Notes: a model not told the origin generated them from the letters alone. A stretch of DNA of 64,000 bases from Cohnella terricola (GCF_007786475.1 NZ_VNJJ01000008.1:124001-188000); one strand, 5' to 3'. Shown: positions 53,942 through 63,466, counted from the first letter of the stretch. Numbers and translations are program-made.

Positions 53942-55459
53942 ATGAAAAGAGTTGTCGTTCCCGCGATGCGCGTGTCGAATTTGATGGAATTTACGGAAAA
54001 CCACCGTTACTTTACGAGCCGGGATTTTGCTTTAAGCGGCATGGACCGCAAAGTGTTCGTTTCCCTCTATCAACCGATGGTGGGGGCGATTTCCGCTGCT
54101 TTCTATCATTTGCTCTATCATCAGGTGTCCGAAGACGGAATCGGAGCGACTTCGCCGGAGCCGCAGCGGAAGCTGTTCCTCGGTCTAGGCCTGGAGCTTA
54201 ACGCGGCCGGGCGGCATACCGTGATCGACGCGGCTTCCCGTCTGGAGGCGGTCGGTCTGCTGCAAGTGTACCGCCATCACAACCCGGTAACGGAAGAATC
54301 GTTATACGAATACTTGTTATTGCGACCTCTCGATCCGGCTGAATTTTTCTCCAACTATCATCTGACTTTGCTATTAAGAGATAAGATCGGTCATAGCGCC
54401 TTGCTCGAAATTCGCGAAGGATTCACGCCGGAGCCTCCCGCTGAACTTGTCCGGTTCGTGAATCGGGAGGAGGCCACGGCGCATTTCTCCGACATTTTCC
54501 GAATCAGCCCAGGGATCGCGGATTCGGATCTTGAATCCGGATGGACGGAAAGCGCAGTTTCGAAGGAGCGCGCACCGGTTCAGCCGCAGGAAAGAATACG
54601 CCACAGCGATATGCTGCTGCGTTTTCCGCGCGGCTCCGTTAACCGAGGGTTCGTGGAACGGCTTAATCGGTCGCCCGAGGCGATGGCGCAATTGAACTAT
54701 TTGGCCTATAAATTCGATTTGGAAGCTCCGGAAATTTGCCGTCTGCTCGACGAAGACGGAATCTTCCGGGAAGACGGCACGTTGTTATGGGACGAATTGC
54801 AGCAGCGCGCGAATCTGATGTATCGCCAGGATCGCAAGCGGGCGGAAGAACGGGACAGGTTCCTCGCGCGAACCGAAGGGCGAGCGGCGTCAGAGCCGAC
54901 GGAGGCGGTTGCGCTCCCGACGGCGCATCTGTTGGACATTCCCGAACGGTTTAGGGAGAACGTGACCGTTGTTCAATATAACGAAATGCTTTGCAGAGAG
55001 CCCTATACTCGAATGTTGTCCCGATATTTTCCCGGAGAGGTGCCGGAGAACTTCGGCCGCGTGTTCGAACGCATCGACTTGAGTTACAAGCTTCCGGAGC
55101 CGGTAATCAACGTCCTGATCCATTATGTATTTTCGCTGGGCAGGGCCCAGAGGTTAACCCGATCGTTCGTCGATGCGATCGCGTCGAATATGCTTGCCAA
55201 AGGAATCGATTCGTTCGAGAAAGCCGTCCTTTATACGCGCGAGCAGGAGAAGCTCAACGCCGAGCTGGATCGCAAGCGCCGTGGCGAAGAGCCTGTACGC
55301 GGAAACGGTGCCGGTACATACGCTGGCGGTAAGGGTAAGACGGCCGGGCGCAAACCCGCGATGTCCGTGGTCAAGGATACGGGGCCGACTGAGGAAGTTA
55401 CGCCGGAGGATCTGGAACGGATGCTTGCGCGTGCGCGCGAACTAAAAGGAAAATCGTAA
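53942..55459 (+). CDS. dnaB: Replication initiation and membrane attachment protein DnaB
   Basis: 505 aa. In Firmicutes DnaB (not the helicase) loads the replicative helicase together with DnaD and DnaI. The N-terminal winged-helix region (FTSRDFALSGMDRKVFVSLYQPMVG) and the DDBH2 domain near residues 380-460 (NVLIHYVFSLGRAQRLTRSFVDAIASNMLAKGIDSFEKAV) match. The start is unsure: ATG 53942 has no clear SD and follows a TACAAT -10 closely; ATG at residue 9 or 15 is possible. dnaI follows 36 nt later. Confidence 0.92.
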   Translation: MKRVVVPAMRVSNLMEFTENHRYFTSRDFALSGMDRKVFVSLYQPMVGAISAAFYHLLYHQVSEDGIGATSPEPQRKLFLGLGLELNAAGRHTVIDAASRLEAVGLLQVYRHHNPVTEESLYEYLLLRPLDPAEFFSNYHLTLLLRDKIGHSALLEIREGFTPEPPAELVRFVNREEATAHFSDIFRISPGIADSDLESGWTESAVSKERAPVQPQERIRHSDMLLRFPRGSVNRGFVERLNRSPEAMAQLNYLAYKFDLEAPEICRLLDEDGIFREDGTLLWDELQQRANLMYRQDRKRAEERDRFLARTEGRAASEPTEAVALPTAHLLDIPERFRENVTVVQYNEMLCREPYTRMLSRYFPGEVPENFGRVFERIDLSYKLPEPVINVLIHYVFSLGRAQRLTRSFVDAIASNMLAKGIDSFEKAVLYTREQEKLNAELDRKRRGEEPVRGNGAGTYAGGKGKTAGRKPAMSVVKDTGPTEEVTPEDLERMLARARELKGKS

Positions 55460-55495
55460 TCGGTATTCGAACTGTGAGGAGAGGAGGAACAAACG

Positions 55496-56449
55496 ATGGA
55501 ATCTTTAAGCGAATCGATAAGCCGTTTGCCATTCGGGCAAGCCGACAAATCGGCGGAAATCGCCGATCGCGTGCTCGGGGACCCGCTTGTCGCCAAGCTT
55601 CGCGAACGATACCCTGAACTGGACGAACGCGTGCTGCGGTTGAACATGAACCGACTGTACCAAATGACGACGGAATATCGCAATTGTCGGTCTTGCCCGG
55701 GGCTTGATGCTTGTCCGAACGACCTGCAAGGCCATTCGACGGGGATCAACTGCGAGCAGGTAAACGGCCGCTGGCAGATTCACGACTATAAGACCGCCTG
55801 TACCAAGTGGACGGCTTTCGAGCAGCAGGAACGCATTCGTCGCCGGGTCACGAGCCTGTACGTAGACGAGAAAGCGTTGGGCGAGCATTACGACGAAGAA
55901 GAGATGCTTCGCTTGGATCCGAACCGGGCCGTCGCGGTAGATCGGCTGCAGGAATACGTGCAGACGGCGATCAGGGAAGGCTTGCCGAAGCGCGGCTTGT
56001 ATTTGCAGGGCGATTTCGGTACAGGCAAAACCTATATGGCTGGGTATTTGCTTCAGAAACTGGCGAAGGTGGGCTTTACAGGTGTCATCGTCTATATGCC
56101 GGAGTTCGTCGAAGATGCCAAAGCGTTGATGTTTGAGCCGCAGAAGTTAAAGGAAACGATCACGCTCATGAAGGATGCCGATCTGCTCGTATTCGACGAC
56201 ATCGGCGCGGAAAATTTGACCCCCTGGGTCAGAGACCATGTGCTCGGGGCGATATTGAACCATCGGATGAACCGCAAGCCGACTTTCTACACGTCCAATC
56301 ACGATCTCGACGATCTGGAGAAGCATTTCAGCTTCACCCACAAAGAAGGCGAAGAAATGCACAAAGGCCAGCGACTCATGGACCGCGTCCGTCCGTTCGT
56401 GGATGTCGTTCACGTCCGCGGGCGCAACCACCGGGGTTCTCGGAACTGA
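55496..56449 (+). CDS. dnaI: Primosomal protein DnaI (helicase loader)
   Basis: 317 aa AAA+ ATPase. The N-terminal zinc region is CRSCPGLDACPND with a further Cys, the Walker A GDFGTGKT is at 172-179, the Walker B LLVFDDIG, and the sensor TSNHDLDDL. DnaI binds the replicative helicase and opens its ring at oriC. AGGAGG precedes the ATG. Same operon as dnaB. Confidence 0.96.
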   Translation: MESLSESISRLPFGQADKSAEIADRVLGDPLVAKLRERYPELDERVLRLNMNRLYQMTTEYRNCRSCPGLDACPNDLQGHSTGINCEQVNGRWQIHDYKTACTKWTAFEQQERIRRRVTSLYVDEKALGEHYDEEEMLRLDPNRAVAVDRLQEYVQTAIREGLPKRGLYLQGDFGTGKTYMAGYLLQKLAKVGFTGVIVYMPEFVEDAKALMFEPQKLKETITLMKDADLLVFDDIGAENLTPWVRDHVLGAILNHRMNRKPTFYTSNHDLDDLEKHFSFTHKEGEEMHKGQRLMDRVRPFVDVVHVRGRNHRGSRN

Positions 56450-56458
56450 TAAGATGTA

Positions 56459-56488
56459 AACAACTCTCCAATGGAGGGTTGTTTTTTT
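56459..56488 (+). terminator. Terminator of dnaB-dnaI
   Basis: AACAACTCTCC / GGAGGGTTGTT stem with a short loop and seven T. Confidence 0.95.
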
Positions 56489-56554
56489 GTTTAGAAGCCC
56501 TGTTGCGCGCGCACCAGTCTCTGAAGAGAAGGGGACTCGCCGGTATCGCCCAAA

Positions 56555-56700
56555 CTAGCGGAAATGACAGCCCTTATTTGCCCGAATTTCCTCCGACAAT
56601 AAATCTAACGGAATGGGCAGCCGTTATATGCTCGAATTAGGTATGATTCATGCTTTTAGAGCCCCAATAGGGTCTCCTATTTCCGTTAGGTTTTGAGTAA
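56555..56700. repeat. Small repeat cluster with TAACGG-N9-CCGTTA hairpin (2-3 degenerate copies)
   Basis: CTAGCGGAAATGACAGCC (56555) and CTAACGGAATGGGCAGCC (56605) are related copies 50 bp apart, each followed by TTAT.TGC.CGAATT. The second contains a TAACGG-N9-CCGTTA hairpin as in arrays 1 and 3. A third remnant, CTATTTCCGTTAG near 56679, is inverted. Confidence 0.65.
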
Positions 56701-56744
56701 CATCGCTGTCCGTAATATCGGCTCAGAAGGGTGAGCCATGCTCC

Positions 56745-57545
56745 TCGTCATTGCTGCTTTTTGCGACAATGGAGGAGTTCGTGAGGAGATGCGGCCCGCC
56801 ATTGCTGCATTTTGCGACAATGGGAGGGTTCGTGAGGAGATGCGGCCCGCGATTGCTGCATTTTGCGACAATGGAGGAGTTCGTGAGCAGATGCGGCCCG
56901 CGATTGCTGCAATTTGCGACAATGGGAGAGTGCGTGAGCAGATGCGGCCCGCCATTGCTGCAATTTGCGACAATGGGAGAGTGCGTGAGCAGATGCGGCC
57001 CGCGATTGCTGCTTTTTGCGACAATGGGAGAGTTCGTGAGCAGATGTGGCCCGCCATTGCTGCAATTTGCGACAATGGGAGAGTGCGCGAGGAGATGTGG
57101 CCCACCATTGCTGCGTTTTGCGACAATGGGAGAGTTCGTGAGCAGATGTGGCCCGCCATTGCTGCATTTTGCGACAATGGGGGAGTGCGTGAGCAGATGC
57201 GGCCCGCCATTGCTGCAATTTGCGACAATGGGGGAGTTCGTGAGCAGATGTGGCCCACCATTGCTGCAATTTGCGACAATGGGGGAGTTCGTGAGCAGAT
57301 GTGGCCCACCATTGCTGCATTTTGCGACAATGGGAGAGTGCGCGAGCAGATGTGGCCCGCCATTGCTGCAATTTGCGACAATGGGAGAGTTCGTGAGCAG
57401 ATGTGGCCCACCATTGCTGCATTTTGCGACAATGGGAGGGTTCGTGAGCAGGCGTGGCCCGCCATTGCTGCATTTTGCGACAATGGGAGAGTTCGTGAGC
57501 AGGCGTGGCCCGCCAATGCTGCAATTTGCGACAATGGGAGGCGGT
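56745..57545. repeat. Tandem array 4: 51-bp units (16 copies)
   Basis: TTTGCGACAATGG recurs every 51 bp from 56761 to about 57528. The unit is GCCATTGCTGCAATTTGCGACAATGG followed by GAGAGTTCGTGAGCAGATGYGGCCC. CATTG-CT-GCA-ATT-TGC-GA-CAATG is an imperfect hairpin with a 3-nt loop. The units differ at few positions (A/G, C/G). Unlike arrays 1-3, no TAACGG motif is present. Five overlapping open frames of 258-299 residues in different frames arise only from the stop-free unit. No ribosome site or coding bias supports them. Confidence 0.92.
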
Positions 57546-57611
57546 CCCACTGTGAATGAGTGCTGGCGAGGACTACTTTAAACATATATCAATTTTATTT
57601 ATAACATCTTA

Positions 57612-57641
57612 TTGACAATAAGCTAGGCCTGCTGATATGAT
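57612..57641 (+). promoter_or_regulatory. Promoter of the sulfate transporter operon
   Basis: TTGACA (57612-57617) and TATGAT (57636-57641), 18-nt spacer. Just downstream is CCTAC-TAAACAG-GTAGG, an inverted repeat that might be an operator. Confidence 0.8.
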
Positions 57642-57737
57642 TTCACCAATAACCTACTAAACAGGTAGGATATATAGTTTAAATTGGATTTGATGCTTTT
57701 GCACCATGTTGAACGCTAAGACTACAAAGCAACTAGA

Positions 57738-57767
57738 GGAACCACCGAATTGGCCAATCGGAGTTCC
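57738..57767 (+). promoter_or_regulatory. Hairpin in the leader of the sulfate operon
   Basis: GGAAC and GTTCC enclose CCGAATTGGCCAATCGG, giving a long stem about 40 nt before the start codon. It is not followed by a T-run. It is not an S-box. Its role, if any, is unknown. Confidence 0.5.
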
Positions 57768-57805
57768 GCCTAAAGCAAAGACAGAATAGGGTAGGGTGGA
57801 TGAAC

Positions 57806-58903
57806 ATGAAAACCATTAAAAATCTTCGCGTCGTCCTAATCGCGACATTATTGATTTCGGTTTTGTCGGCATGCGGCTCTAAAAACAACAACGAGCCATC
57901 CAAAGAAGCATCGCCAGGCGCGTCGGCGCCAAGCTCCGCATCCCAGAACGCTTCCCCCGGCAAGCCGAAAGATATCGAACTACTTAACGTTTCTTACGAT
58001 CCAACTCGCGAGCTCTACGAAGAGTACAACAAAAGCTTCGCGGAATATTGGAAACAGAAAACCGGCGGCAAAATTACGATCAAACAATCTCACGGCGGTT
58101 CCGGTAAGCAGGCGCGGGCCGTTATCGATGGCCTAGAGGCCGATGTCGTCACTCTAGCGCTTGGATACGATATCGACCAAATTGCGGCAACCGGCGCGAT
58201 CAAGGAGGATTGGCAGAAATCCTTCGACGACAATAGCACGCCGTACACGTCCACGATCGTATTTCTCGTTCGTAAAGGCAATCCGAAAGGCATTAAGGAC
58301 TGGGACGATTTGATCAAAGACGGCATCCAGGTCATTACGCCGAATCCAAAGACGTCCGGAGGCGCCCGCTGGAATTACCTTGCGGCATGGGGATATGCAA
58401 CCAAGACGCTCGGATATGACGAAGCGCAGACGCTCGATTTCCTCAAGAAGCTGTTCAAGAACGTCCCTGTGCTCGACACGGGTGCGCGCGGTTCTACGAC
58501 GACGTTCGTGGAGAAAGGAATCGGCGACGTTCTGCTCGCATGGGAGAACGAAGCTTATCTGGCGCTTAAGGAGTTCGGCGACGAATATGAGATTGTCACG
58601 CCTTCGCTCAGCATTCTAGCCGAGCCTCCCGTTGCTATCGTTGACAAGAACGTCGACAAGAAAGGGACTCGGGAAGCGGCGGAAGAATACTTGAAATATT
58701 TGTACACCGAGGAAGGGCAGGAAATCGCGGCGAAGAACTTCTACCGCCCGCGCCTTCAATCGGTTGCCGACAAATACAAAGACCAGTTCGGAACGCTGAA
58801 TCTGCTGACGATCGATCAAGACTTCGGAGGCTGGAAAGAAGCGCAAACGAAACATTTCGCCGACGGCGGGACGTTCGATCAAATCTATACGCCGGGATCC
58901 TAA
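57806..58903 (+). CDS. Sulfate-binding lipoprotein of an ABC transporter
   Basis: 365 aa. A signal peptide with lipobox ISVLSAC is followed by a Ser/Pro/Ala linker and a periplasmic-binding fold. Sulfate-binding signatures are [45 protein letters not shown] and [25 protein letters not shown]. It hands sulfate (or thiosulfate) to CysT/CysW. ATG 57806 has GGGTGG 6 nt upstream; ATG 57800 is an alternative. Confidence 0.94.
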   Translation: MKTIKNLRVVLIATLLISVLSACGSKNNNEPSKEASPGASAPSSASQNASPGKPKDIELLNVSYDPTRELYEEYNKSFAEYWKQKTGGKITIKQSHGGSGKQARAVIDGLEADVVTLALGYDIDQIAATGAIKEDWQKSFDDNSTPYTSTIVFLVRKGNPKGIKDWDDLIKDGIQVITPNPKTSGGARWNYLAAWGYATKTLGYDEAQTLDFLKKLFKNVPVLDTGARGSTTTFVEKGIGDVLLAWENEAYLALKEFGDEYEIVTPSLSILAEPPVAIVDKNVDKKGTREAAEEYLKYLYTEEGQEIAAKNFYRPRLQSVADKYKDQFGTLNLLTIDQDFGGWKEAQTKHFADGGTFDQIYTPGS

Positions 58904-58936
58904 CCAAGGGCCGGCAAGAGAGGTTATGGCGGCCAC

Positions 58937-59782
58937 ATGACATTCCTTCGCAAGAAAGACCGGGTACTGCCGGGATTGCCGATCACGCTGGGATTTACCG
59001 TTCTGTATTTAAGCCTGATCGTATTGATTCCATTGGTGGCTCTGGCGATCAAGTCCGCGGAGCTATCCCCCGCGGAATGGTGGAACACGGTGACCAATCC
59101 GCGGGTCGTGGCGTCGTATAAATTAAGCTTGCTGACCGCGTTCTACGCGGGACTGGTGAATCTGGTTTTCGGTTTGCTGCTGGCATGGGTGCTTGTTCGA
59201 TACAAGTTCCCGGGGAAAAGGATCGTCGACGGCCTGATCGATTTGCCGTTCGCCCTTCCGACGGCCGTCGCGGGCATCGCCCTAACGACAATCTATGCGC
59301 CGAAGGGGTGGGTCGGCTCCTTGTTGCAGCCGCTAGGCATTAAAGTCGCTTATTCGCCGCTAGGTATTACAATCGCGCTTATCTTCATCGGAATTCCTTT
59401 CGTGGTCAGGACGGTGCAGCCCGTGCTGCAGGATATGGAAACCGATATGGAGGAAGCCGCCGCCACGTTGGGAGCTTATAGGGCGAGAACGTTCTTCAGG
59501 ATCGTTTTGCCGGAATTGATTCCTCCGCTGCTGACCGGCTTTGCGCTCGCCTTCGCCCGCGGCATCGGGGAATACGGCTCGGTCGTCTTCATCTCCGGTA
59601 ACATGCCGATGAAGACGGAAATCGCGCCGCTTCTCATCATTACGAAGCTTGAGCAATTTCAATATGCCCAAGCGGCCGCGGTGGCGGTTGTCCTGCTCCT
59701 GATCTCGTTTGGACTTCTGCTATTGATCAACATCTTGCAAAGGTGGAGCAATCGCCGCCTGCGCACCGCCAAAGGAGGCTGA
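58937..59782 (+). CDS. cysT: Sulfate ABC transporter permease CysT
   Basis: 281 aa with six membrane segments. The EAA loop ([31 protein letters not shown]) contacts the missing ATPase. [19 protein letters not shown] is typical of CysT. It starts 33 nt after the binding-protein gene; only a weak SD (AGAGG) is visible. Confidence 0.95.
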   Translation: MTFLRKKDRVLPGLPITLGFTVLYLSLIVLIPLVALAIKSAELSPAEWWNTVTNPRVVASYKLSLLTAFYAGLVNLVFGLLLAWVLVRYKFPGKRIVDGLIDLPFALPTAVAGIALTTIYAPKGWVGSLLQPLGIKVAYSPLGITIALIFIGIPFVVRTVQPVLQDMETDMEEAAATLGAYRARTFFRIVLPELIPPLLTGFALAFARGIGEYGSVVFISGNMPMKTEIAPLLIITKLEQFQYAQAAAVAVVLLLISFGLLLLINILQRWSNRRLRTAKGG

Positions 59783-59787
59783 CGGGA

Positions 59788-60657
59788 ATGGGTGGTATCG
59801 TTACGAATCCCCGAGCGGGGAAAAGCAAGCCCATACGTCCGCATCTGACCGAGCCGCGGGTCGTGAGATATGTTCTGATCGGCATCGCGCTGCTGTTTCT
59901 CGGGTTGATCGTGATCCTTCCAATGGCGGCGGTGATCGCGGAGGCGTTCCGCAAAGGCTGGGATGCTTACGTATCTGCTTTATCCAATAAGGACGCGATG
60001 TCCGCGCTCAAATTGACGCTGCTGACGGCGCTGATCGCCGTACCGCTCAATACCCTTTTCGGCGTGGCGGCGGCGTGGGCGGTAACGAAGTTTTCTTTTC
60101 GCGGCAAAAACCTGCTCGTTACGCTGATTGATTTGCCTTTTGCCGTTTCTCCGGTTGTCAGCGGCTTGATCTACGTACTGTTGTTCGGCGCGCAAGGGTT
60201 TCTGGGACCGTGGCTGAGCGATCATAATATCCATATTATTTTCGCAACTCCGGGGATCGTGCTCGCGACGATGTTCGTCACGTTTCCGTTCGTGGCAAGA
60301 GAATTGATCCCGCTGATGGAGGCGCAGGGCGTTCAGGACGAAGAAGCGGCGGTTAGCTTGGGGGCCAGAGGTTGGCGGGTATTCTTCAAAGTTACGCTGC
60401 CGAATATCAAGTGGGGACTGCTGTACGGCATGATTCTGTGCAACGCGCGGGCGATGGGAGAGTTCGGAGCCGTATCCGTCGTTTCCGGCCATATCCGCGG
60501 CGAAACGAATACGTTGCCGCTTCATATCGAGATTCTGTATAACGAGTACCAGTTCAGCGCGGCATTCGCCGTTGCGTCCATGCTTATGCTGCTCGCCGTC
60601 GTCACGCTTATCGTGAAATCCATTCTGGAAAGCCGAATGAGTCGAGAGGAACATTAG
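59788..60657 (+). CDS. cysW: Sulfate ABC transporter permease CysW
   Basis: 289 aa. EAA loop [30 protein letters not shown], and the CysW-type [31 protein letters not shown] 59788 has AAAGGAGG 9 nt upstream; codons before it belong to the end of cysT. No cysA ATPase gene follows; the next gene is yezD. Confidence 0.95.
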   Translation: MGGIVTNPRAGKSKPIRPHLTEPRVVRYVLIGIALLFLGLIVILPMAAVIAEAFRKGWDAYVSALSNKDAMSALKLTLLTALIAVPLNTLFGVAAAWAVTKFSFRGKNLLVTLIDLPFAVSPVVSGLIYVLLFGAQGFLGPWLSDHNIHIIFATPGIVLATMFVTFPFVARELIPLMEAQGVQDEEAAVSLGARGWRVFFKVTLPNIKWGLLYGMILCNARAMGEFGAVSVVSGHIRGETNTLPLHIEILYNEYQFSAAFAVASMLMLLAVVTLIVKSILESRMSREEH

Positions 60658-60695
60658 ACGATTCGAACATCGGTACGCAAACGGAGGAACCAAAG

Positions 60696-60884
60696 ATGGC
60701 CAAACCTGTAGAATTAGACGATCGCTGGCTGGGCAGAATTGCCGAGCAAGTGAATGGATTGGAATACGGCGAAGTAAACATCATCATTCATGATGGAAGA
60801 ATCGTGCAGATCGAGCGCAAGGAACGCAAGCGCTACGACGACGTCGCGCGATTGCCGAGGAAGGAACCGCAGAAACATCTTTAA
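60696..60884 (+). CDS. yezD: YezD-like protein (DUF2292)
   Basis: 62 aa. The DUF2292 core is IAEQVNGLEYGEVNIIIHDGRIVQIERKERKR. In Bacillus yezD is encoded with sulfur-assimilation genes; here it ends the sulfate transporter operon, which supports a sulfur-related role that is not understood. GGAGG precedes the ATG. Confidence 0.92.
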   Translation: MAKPVELDDRWLGRIAEQVNGLEYGEVNIIIHDGRIVQIERKERKRYDDVARLPRKEPQKHL

Positions 60885-60899
60885 CCGGTTCCCCGTACG

Positions 60900-60942
60900 A
60901 AAAAGGAGAAAGAGAGGGCCAACGCCCTCTCTTTCTCCTTTT
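60900..60942. terminator. Terminator of the sulfate operon
   Basis: AAAAGGAGAAAGAGAGGGC-CAAC-GCCCTCTCTTTCTCCTTTT, a 19-bp perfect stem. T-runs on both strands suggest it also serves yqzM. Confidence 0.95.
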
Positions 60943-60953
60943 GTCGAACGTCA

Positions 60954-61100
60954 TTAGGAAATAATAAATTTAACGACAACCGCCGCTGTAAATACAACGA
61001 ACATGAAGCCGAACATCACTCCGAAGCCGACGGCCGTATCGGAAAAATCGTCGCGCGGCTCTTCGTTGATGTGCTGGCGGGGATCTCTAACATTTTCCAT
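60954..61100 (-). CDS. yqzM: YqzM-like small membrane protein
   Basis: 48 aa. A short polar start (ENVRDPRQHINEEPRDDFSDT) and one membrane helix (GFGVMFGFMFVVFTAAVVVKFI) match YqzM. ATG 61100 has CAGGAGG upstream; the open frame reaches 61136 but without a ribosome site. Function unknown. Confidence 0.88.
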   Translation of the reverse strand: MENVRDPRQHINEEPRDDFSDTAVGFGVMFGFMFVVFTAAVVVKFIIS

Positions 61101-61150
61101 GGATGGAAGCCTCCTGACACATTCACTCACTATCATTACTTACAGAGGAA

Positions 61151-61319
61151 GTTCGAAAAGTCCAATTTTGATCACGAAGTGATTCAAGGAGCGGAATCGG
61201 CATCGAATCTTGAATTCAGCCGGGCCTTCCGGTGCTCACGTAGGTTTCTCCTACGCTCCGCTCCTCACACCCTAAGCTTCATCCAACCTTCTCGGTGCTG
61301 AAAACCGAACTTTTCGAAC
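61151..61319. repeat. MITE-like structured element with 11-bp terminal inverted repeats
   Basis: The ends GTTCGAAAAGT (61151-61161) and ACTTTTCGAAC (61309-61319) are perfect inverted repeats 169 bp apart. Inside are hairpins ATCAC-GAA-GTGAT, CCGG-GCCTT-CCGG and GTAGG-TTTCT-CCTAC, and GGAGCGGA (61188) pairs with TCCGCTCC (61257). There is no coding capacity. No clear target duplication can be seen. Confidence 0.7.
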
Positions 61320-61416
61320 ACATATATCACTAGTATACCCAACATCGCTTTTTGTTGTAAAGTATTCCCGAAACGGAGAGGTGACAAGTTTGCGACAACG
61401 GATCGACAGGGTGTGC

Positions 61417-61438
61417 TACAATGGAAGAACGAGTGTTC
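61417..61438 (+). promoter_or_regulatory. uvrC promoter with LexA box
   Basis: TACAAT -10 (61417-61422) is followed at once by GAACGAGTGTTC (61427-61438), a GAAC-N4-GTTC LexA site. The -35 match is poor. Confidence 0.82.
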
Positions 61439-61475
61439 TGCCCTTTTCGGGTTAGGTAAAAAGGAGGCGCCATTG

Positions 61476-63407
61476 ATGGACATCCCGAATTCTTCGGCAA
61501 GCCGGGACAAAGCGATGGAAAAAATACGCCATAAGCTGGCGCTGCTCCCGGATCAGCCGGGCTGCTATTTAATGAAGAACGACGAAGGAAAAATCATCTA
61601 CGTCGGCAAAGCCAAGGTGCTCAAAAATCGCGTGCGTTCGTATTTCACGGGCAGCCACGACGGCAAAACGCAAAAGCTTGTCTCGGAAATCCGGGACTTC
61701 GAATATATCGTGACCGCCAGCAACACGGAATCGCTCATTCTCGAATGCAACTTGATCAAGGAGCATTTTCCCCGTTACAACGTGCTGCTGAAGGACGATA
61801 AATCGTTCCCCTATTTGAAGATCACGCACGAAAAACATCCCAAGTTGGAAGTGACGCGGAGGGTCATCAAGGACAAGGGCAAATATTTCGGGCCATATCC
61901 GAACGCGTTCGCCGCGCAGGAAACGAAGAAACTCCTGGATAGGATGTACCCGCTGCGCAAATGCAATACGCTCCCGGACAAAGTATGCCTGTACTATCAT
62001 ATGGGCCAATGCGTCGCGCCTTGCGAATATCCGGTCGAGCAGTCGACCTATGACGAGATGGTCGGAGAAATCTCGCGGTTTCTTAATGGCGGCCATACAG
62101 AAATCAAAAAAGAATTGAAACGCAAAATGGAGCAGGCGGCTGAAGAGCTGCAGTTCGAGCGGGCGAAGGAGTATCGCGATCAGATCGTGGCGATCGAAGC
62201 GCTCATGGAGAAGCAGACGATCAATATGGCCGACGCGATGGACCGCGACGTCTTCGGCTATGCCGTGGACAAAGGCTGGATGTGCGTGCAGATTCTGTAT
62301 ATGCGCCAAGGCAAAATGAACCAGCGCCATATGTCCGTATTTCCTTATTACGGAGAGCCGTACGACGATTTTCTTAGCTACGTGACCCAGTACTACAGCG
62401 ATAACCCCGCATTGCCCAGGGAGGTTCTGCTGCCGTCGTCGCCCGAGGAAGAAGCGAAGCAGCCAAAAGTCGTGTACCAACCGATACGGGAACGGGTTGC
62501 GGAAGCTAAGGAAACATACGGAGAAGACGCAGAGCACGATCATCCAGAGGAGGGCGAGGAGGCGGAGGTTGGCGAATCGTTGCGGCGCTGGCTGAAAATC
62601 AAGGTGGCGATTCCACGCAGAGGATCGAAGCGCCAGCTCGTCGCGATGGCAAGCGACAATTCCCGCGTCGCGCTCGAGGAGAAATTCCGGCTCATCGAAC
62701 GGGACGAGTCGCGTACGAATAAAGCGGCGGACGGACTGGCGAATTGGATCGGAATCCCGAGCGCCAACCGCATCGAAGCGTTCGACAACTCGAACATTCA
62801 GGGCGCATCCCCGGTCTCGGCGATGGTCGTGTTCACGAACGGAAAACCGGACAAAAAAGAATACCGCAAATATAACGTAAAAACGGTCCAAGGACCGGAT
62901 GACTACGAATCGATGCGGGAAGTCGTGCGTCGCCGTTACGAGCGGGTGCTGAAGGAAGGGCTGACATTGCCCGATCTGATCGTCGTCGACGGCGGCAAAG
63001 GTCATATCGCCTCGGTGCTGGACGTGCTCGTGAACGAGCTAGGCCTTGACGTTCCGGTATGCGGACTGGCCAAAGATGACAAGCACCGAACGGCGCAGCT
63101 GCTCGTGGGTGATCCTCCGGAAGTCGTTCCGCTGCCTCGCGACAGCCAGGAATTTTATTTGCTGCAGCGCATTCAGGACGAGGTGCACCGCTTCGCGATT
63201 ACGTTCCACCGCGAGAAGCGGGCGAAATCGATGGTTGCCTCCCGTCTCGATGCGATTCCGGGTATAGGAGAAAAGCGGCGCAAGCAGTTGCTTAGTCACT
63301 TCGGCTCGCTTAAGGCGATTAAGGAAGCGACGGTCGAAGATTTCAAGGCAGTGTCGATCGGAGAGGCATTGGCCAAGCGAATACTCGAGGAACTGAACGC
63401 AGAATAA
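61476..63407 (+). CDS. uvrC: Excinuclease ABC subunit C
   Basis: UvrC makes the two incisions in nucleotide-excision repair. The 643-aa protein has the GIY-YIG nuclease ([25 protein letters not shown]), the UVR motif region ([16 protein letters not shown]), the RNase H-like domain ([29 protein letters not shown]) and a C-terminal (HhH)2 ([22 protein letters not shown]). A ~45-residue acidic insert ([17 protein letters not shown]-like) separates the halves. ATG 61476 has AAGGAGG 8 nt upstream. Confidence 0.96.
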   Translation: MDIPNSSASRDKAMEKIRHKLALLPDQPGCYLMKNDEGKIIYVGKAKVLKNRVRSYFTGSHDGKTQKLVSEIRDFEYIVTASNTESLILECNLIKEHFPRYNVLLKDDKSFPYLKITHEKHPKLEVTRRVIKDKGKYFGPYPNAFAAQETKKLLDRMYPLRKCNTLPDKVCLYYHMGQCVAPCEYPVEQSTYDEMVGEISRFLNGGHTEIKKELKRKMEQAAEELQFERAKEYRDQIVAIEALMEKQTINMADAMDRDVFGYAVDKGWMCVQILYMRQGKMNQRHMSVFPYYGEPYDDFLSYVTQYYSDNPALPREVLLPSSPEEEAKQPKVVYQPIRERVAEAKETYGEDAEHDHPEEGEEAEVGESLRRWLKIKVAIPRRGSKRQLVAMASDNSRVALEEKFRLIERDESRTNKAADGLANWIGIPSANRIEAFDNSNIQGASPVSAMVVFTNGKPDKKEYRKYNVKTVQGPDDYESMREVVRRRYERVLKEGLTLPDLIVVDGGKGHIASVLDVLVNELGLDVPVCGLAKDDKHRTAQLLVGDPPEVVPLPRDSQEFYLLQRIQDEVHRFAITFHREKRAKSMVASRLDAIPGIGEKRRKQLLSHFGSLKAIKEATVEDFKAVSIGEALAKRILEELNAE

Positions 63408-63435
63408 CCATCACAACAAGAACGGACAGCGTAGC

Positions 63436-63466
63436 AACCGCCAGATCGTACTGGCGGTTTTTTTTT
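63436..63466 (+). terminator. uvrC terminator
   Basis: AACCGCCAG-ATCGTA-CTGGCGGTT followed by a long T-run. Confidence 0.95.

Noticed and set aside
2719-57545. CRISPR arrays
   Set aside because: The spacers are as conserved as the hairpin parts, periods are 51 bp with no unique spacers, and there are no cas genes.
56686-57585. Five overlapping 258-299 aa frames over array 4
   Set aside because: All arise from the same stop-free unit in different frames. None has an SD or coding bias.
57738-57767. S-box (SAM) riboswitch in front of the sulfate operon
   Set aside because: The hairpin lacks the S-box core sequences and is too short. No terminator with T-run follows.
61569-63005. 478-residue frame opposite uvrC
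   Set aside because: Shadow of a real, fully conserved gene. The translation is Phe/Arg/His-rich and has no homology features.
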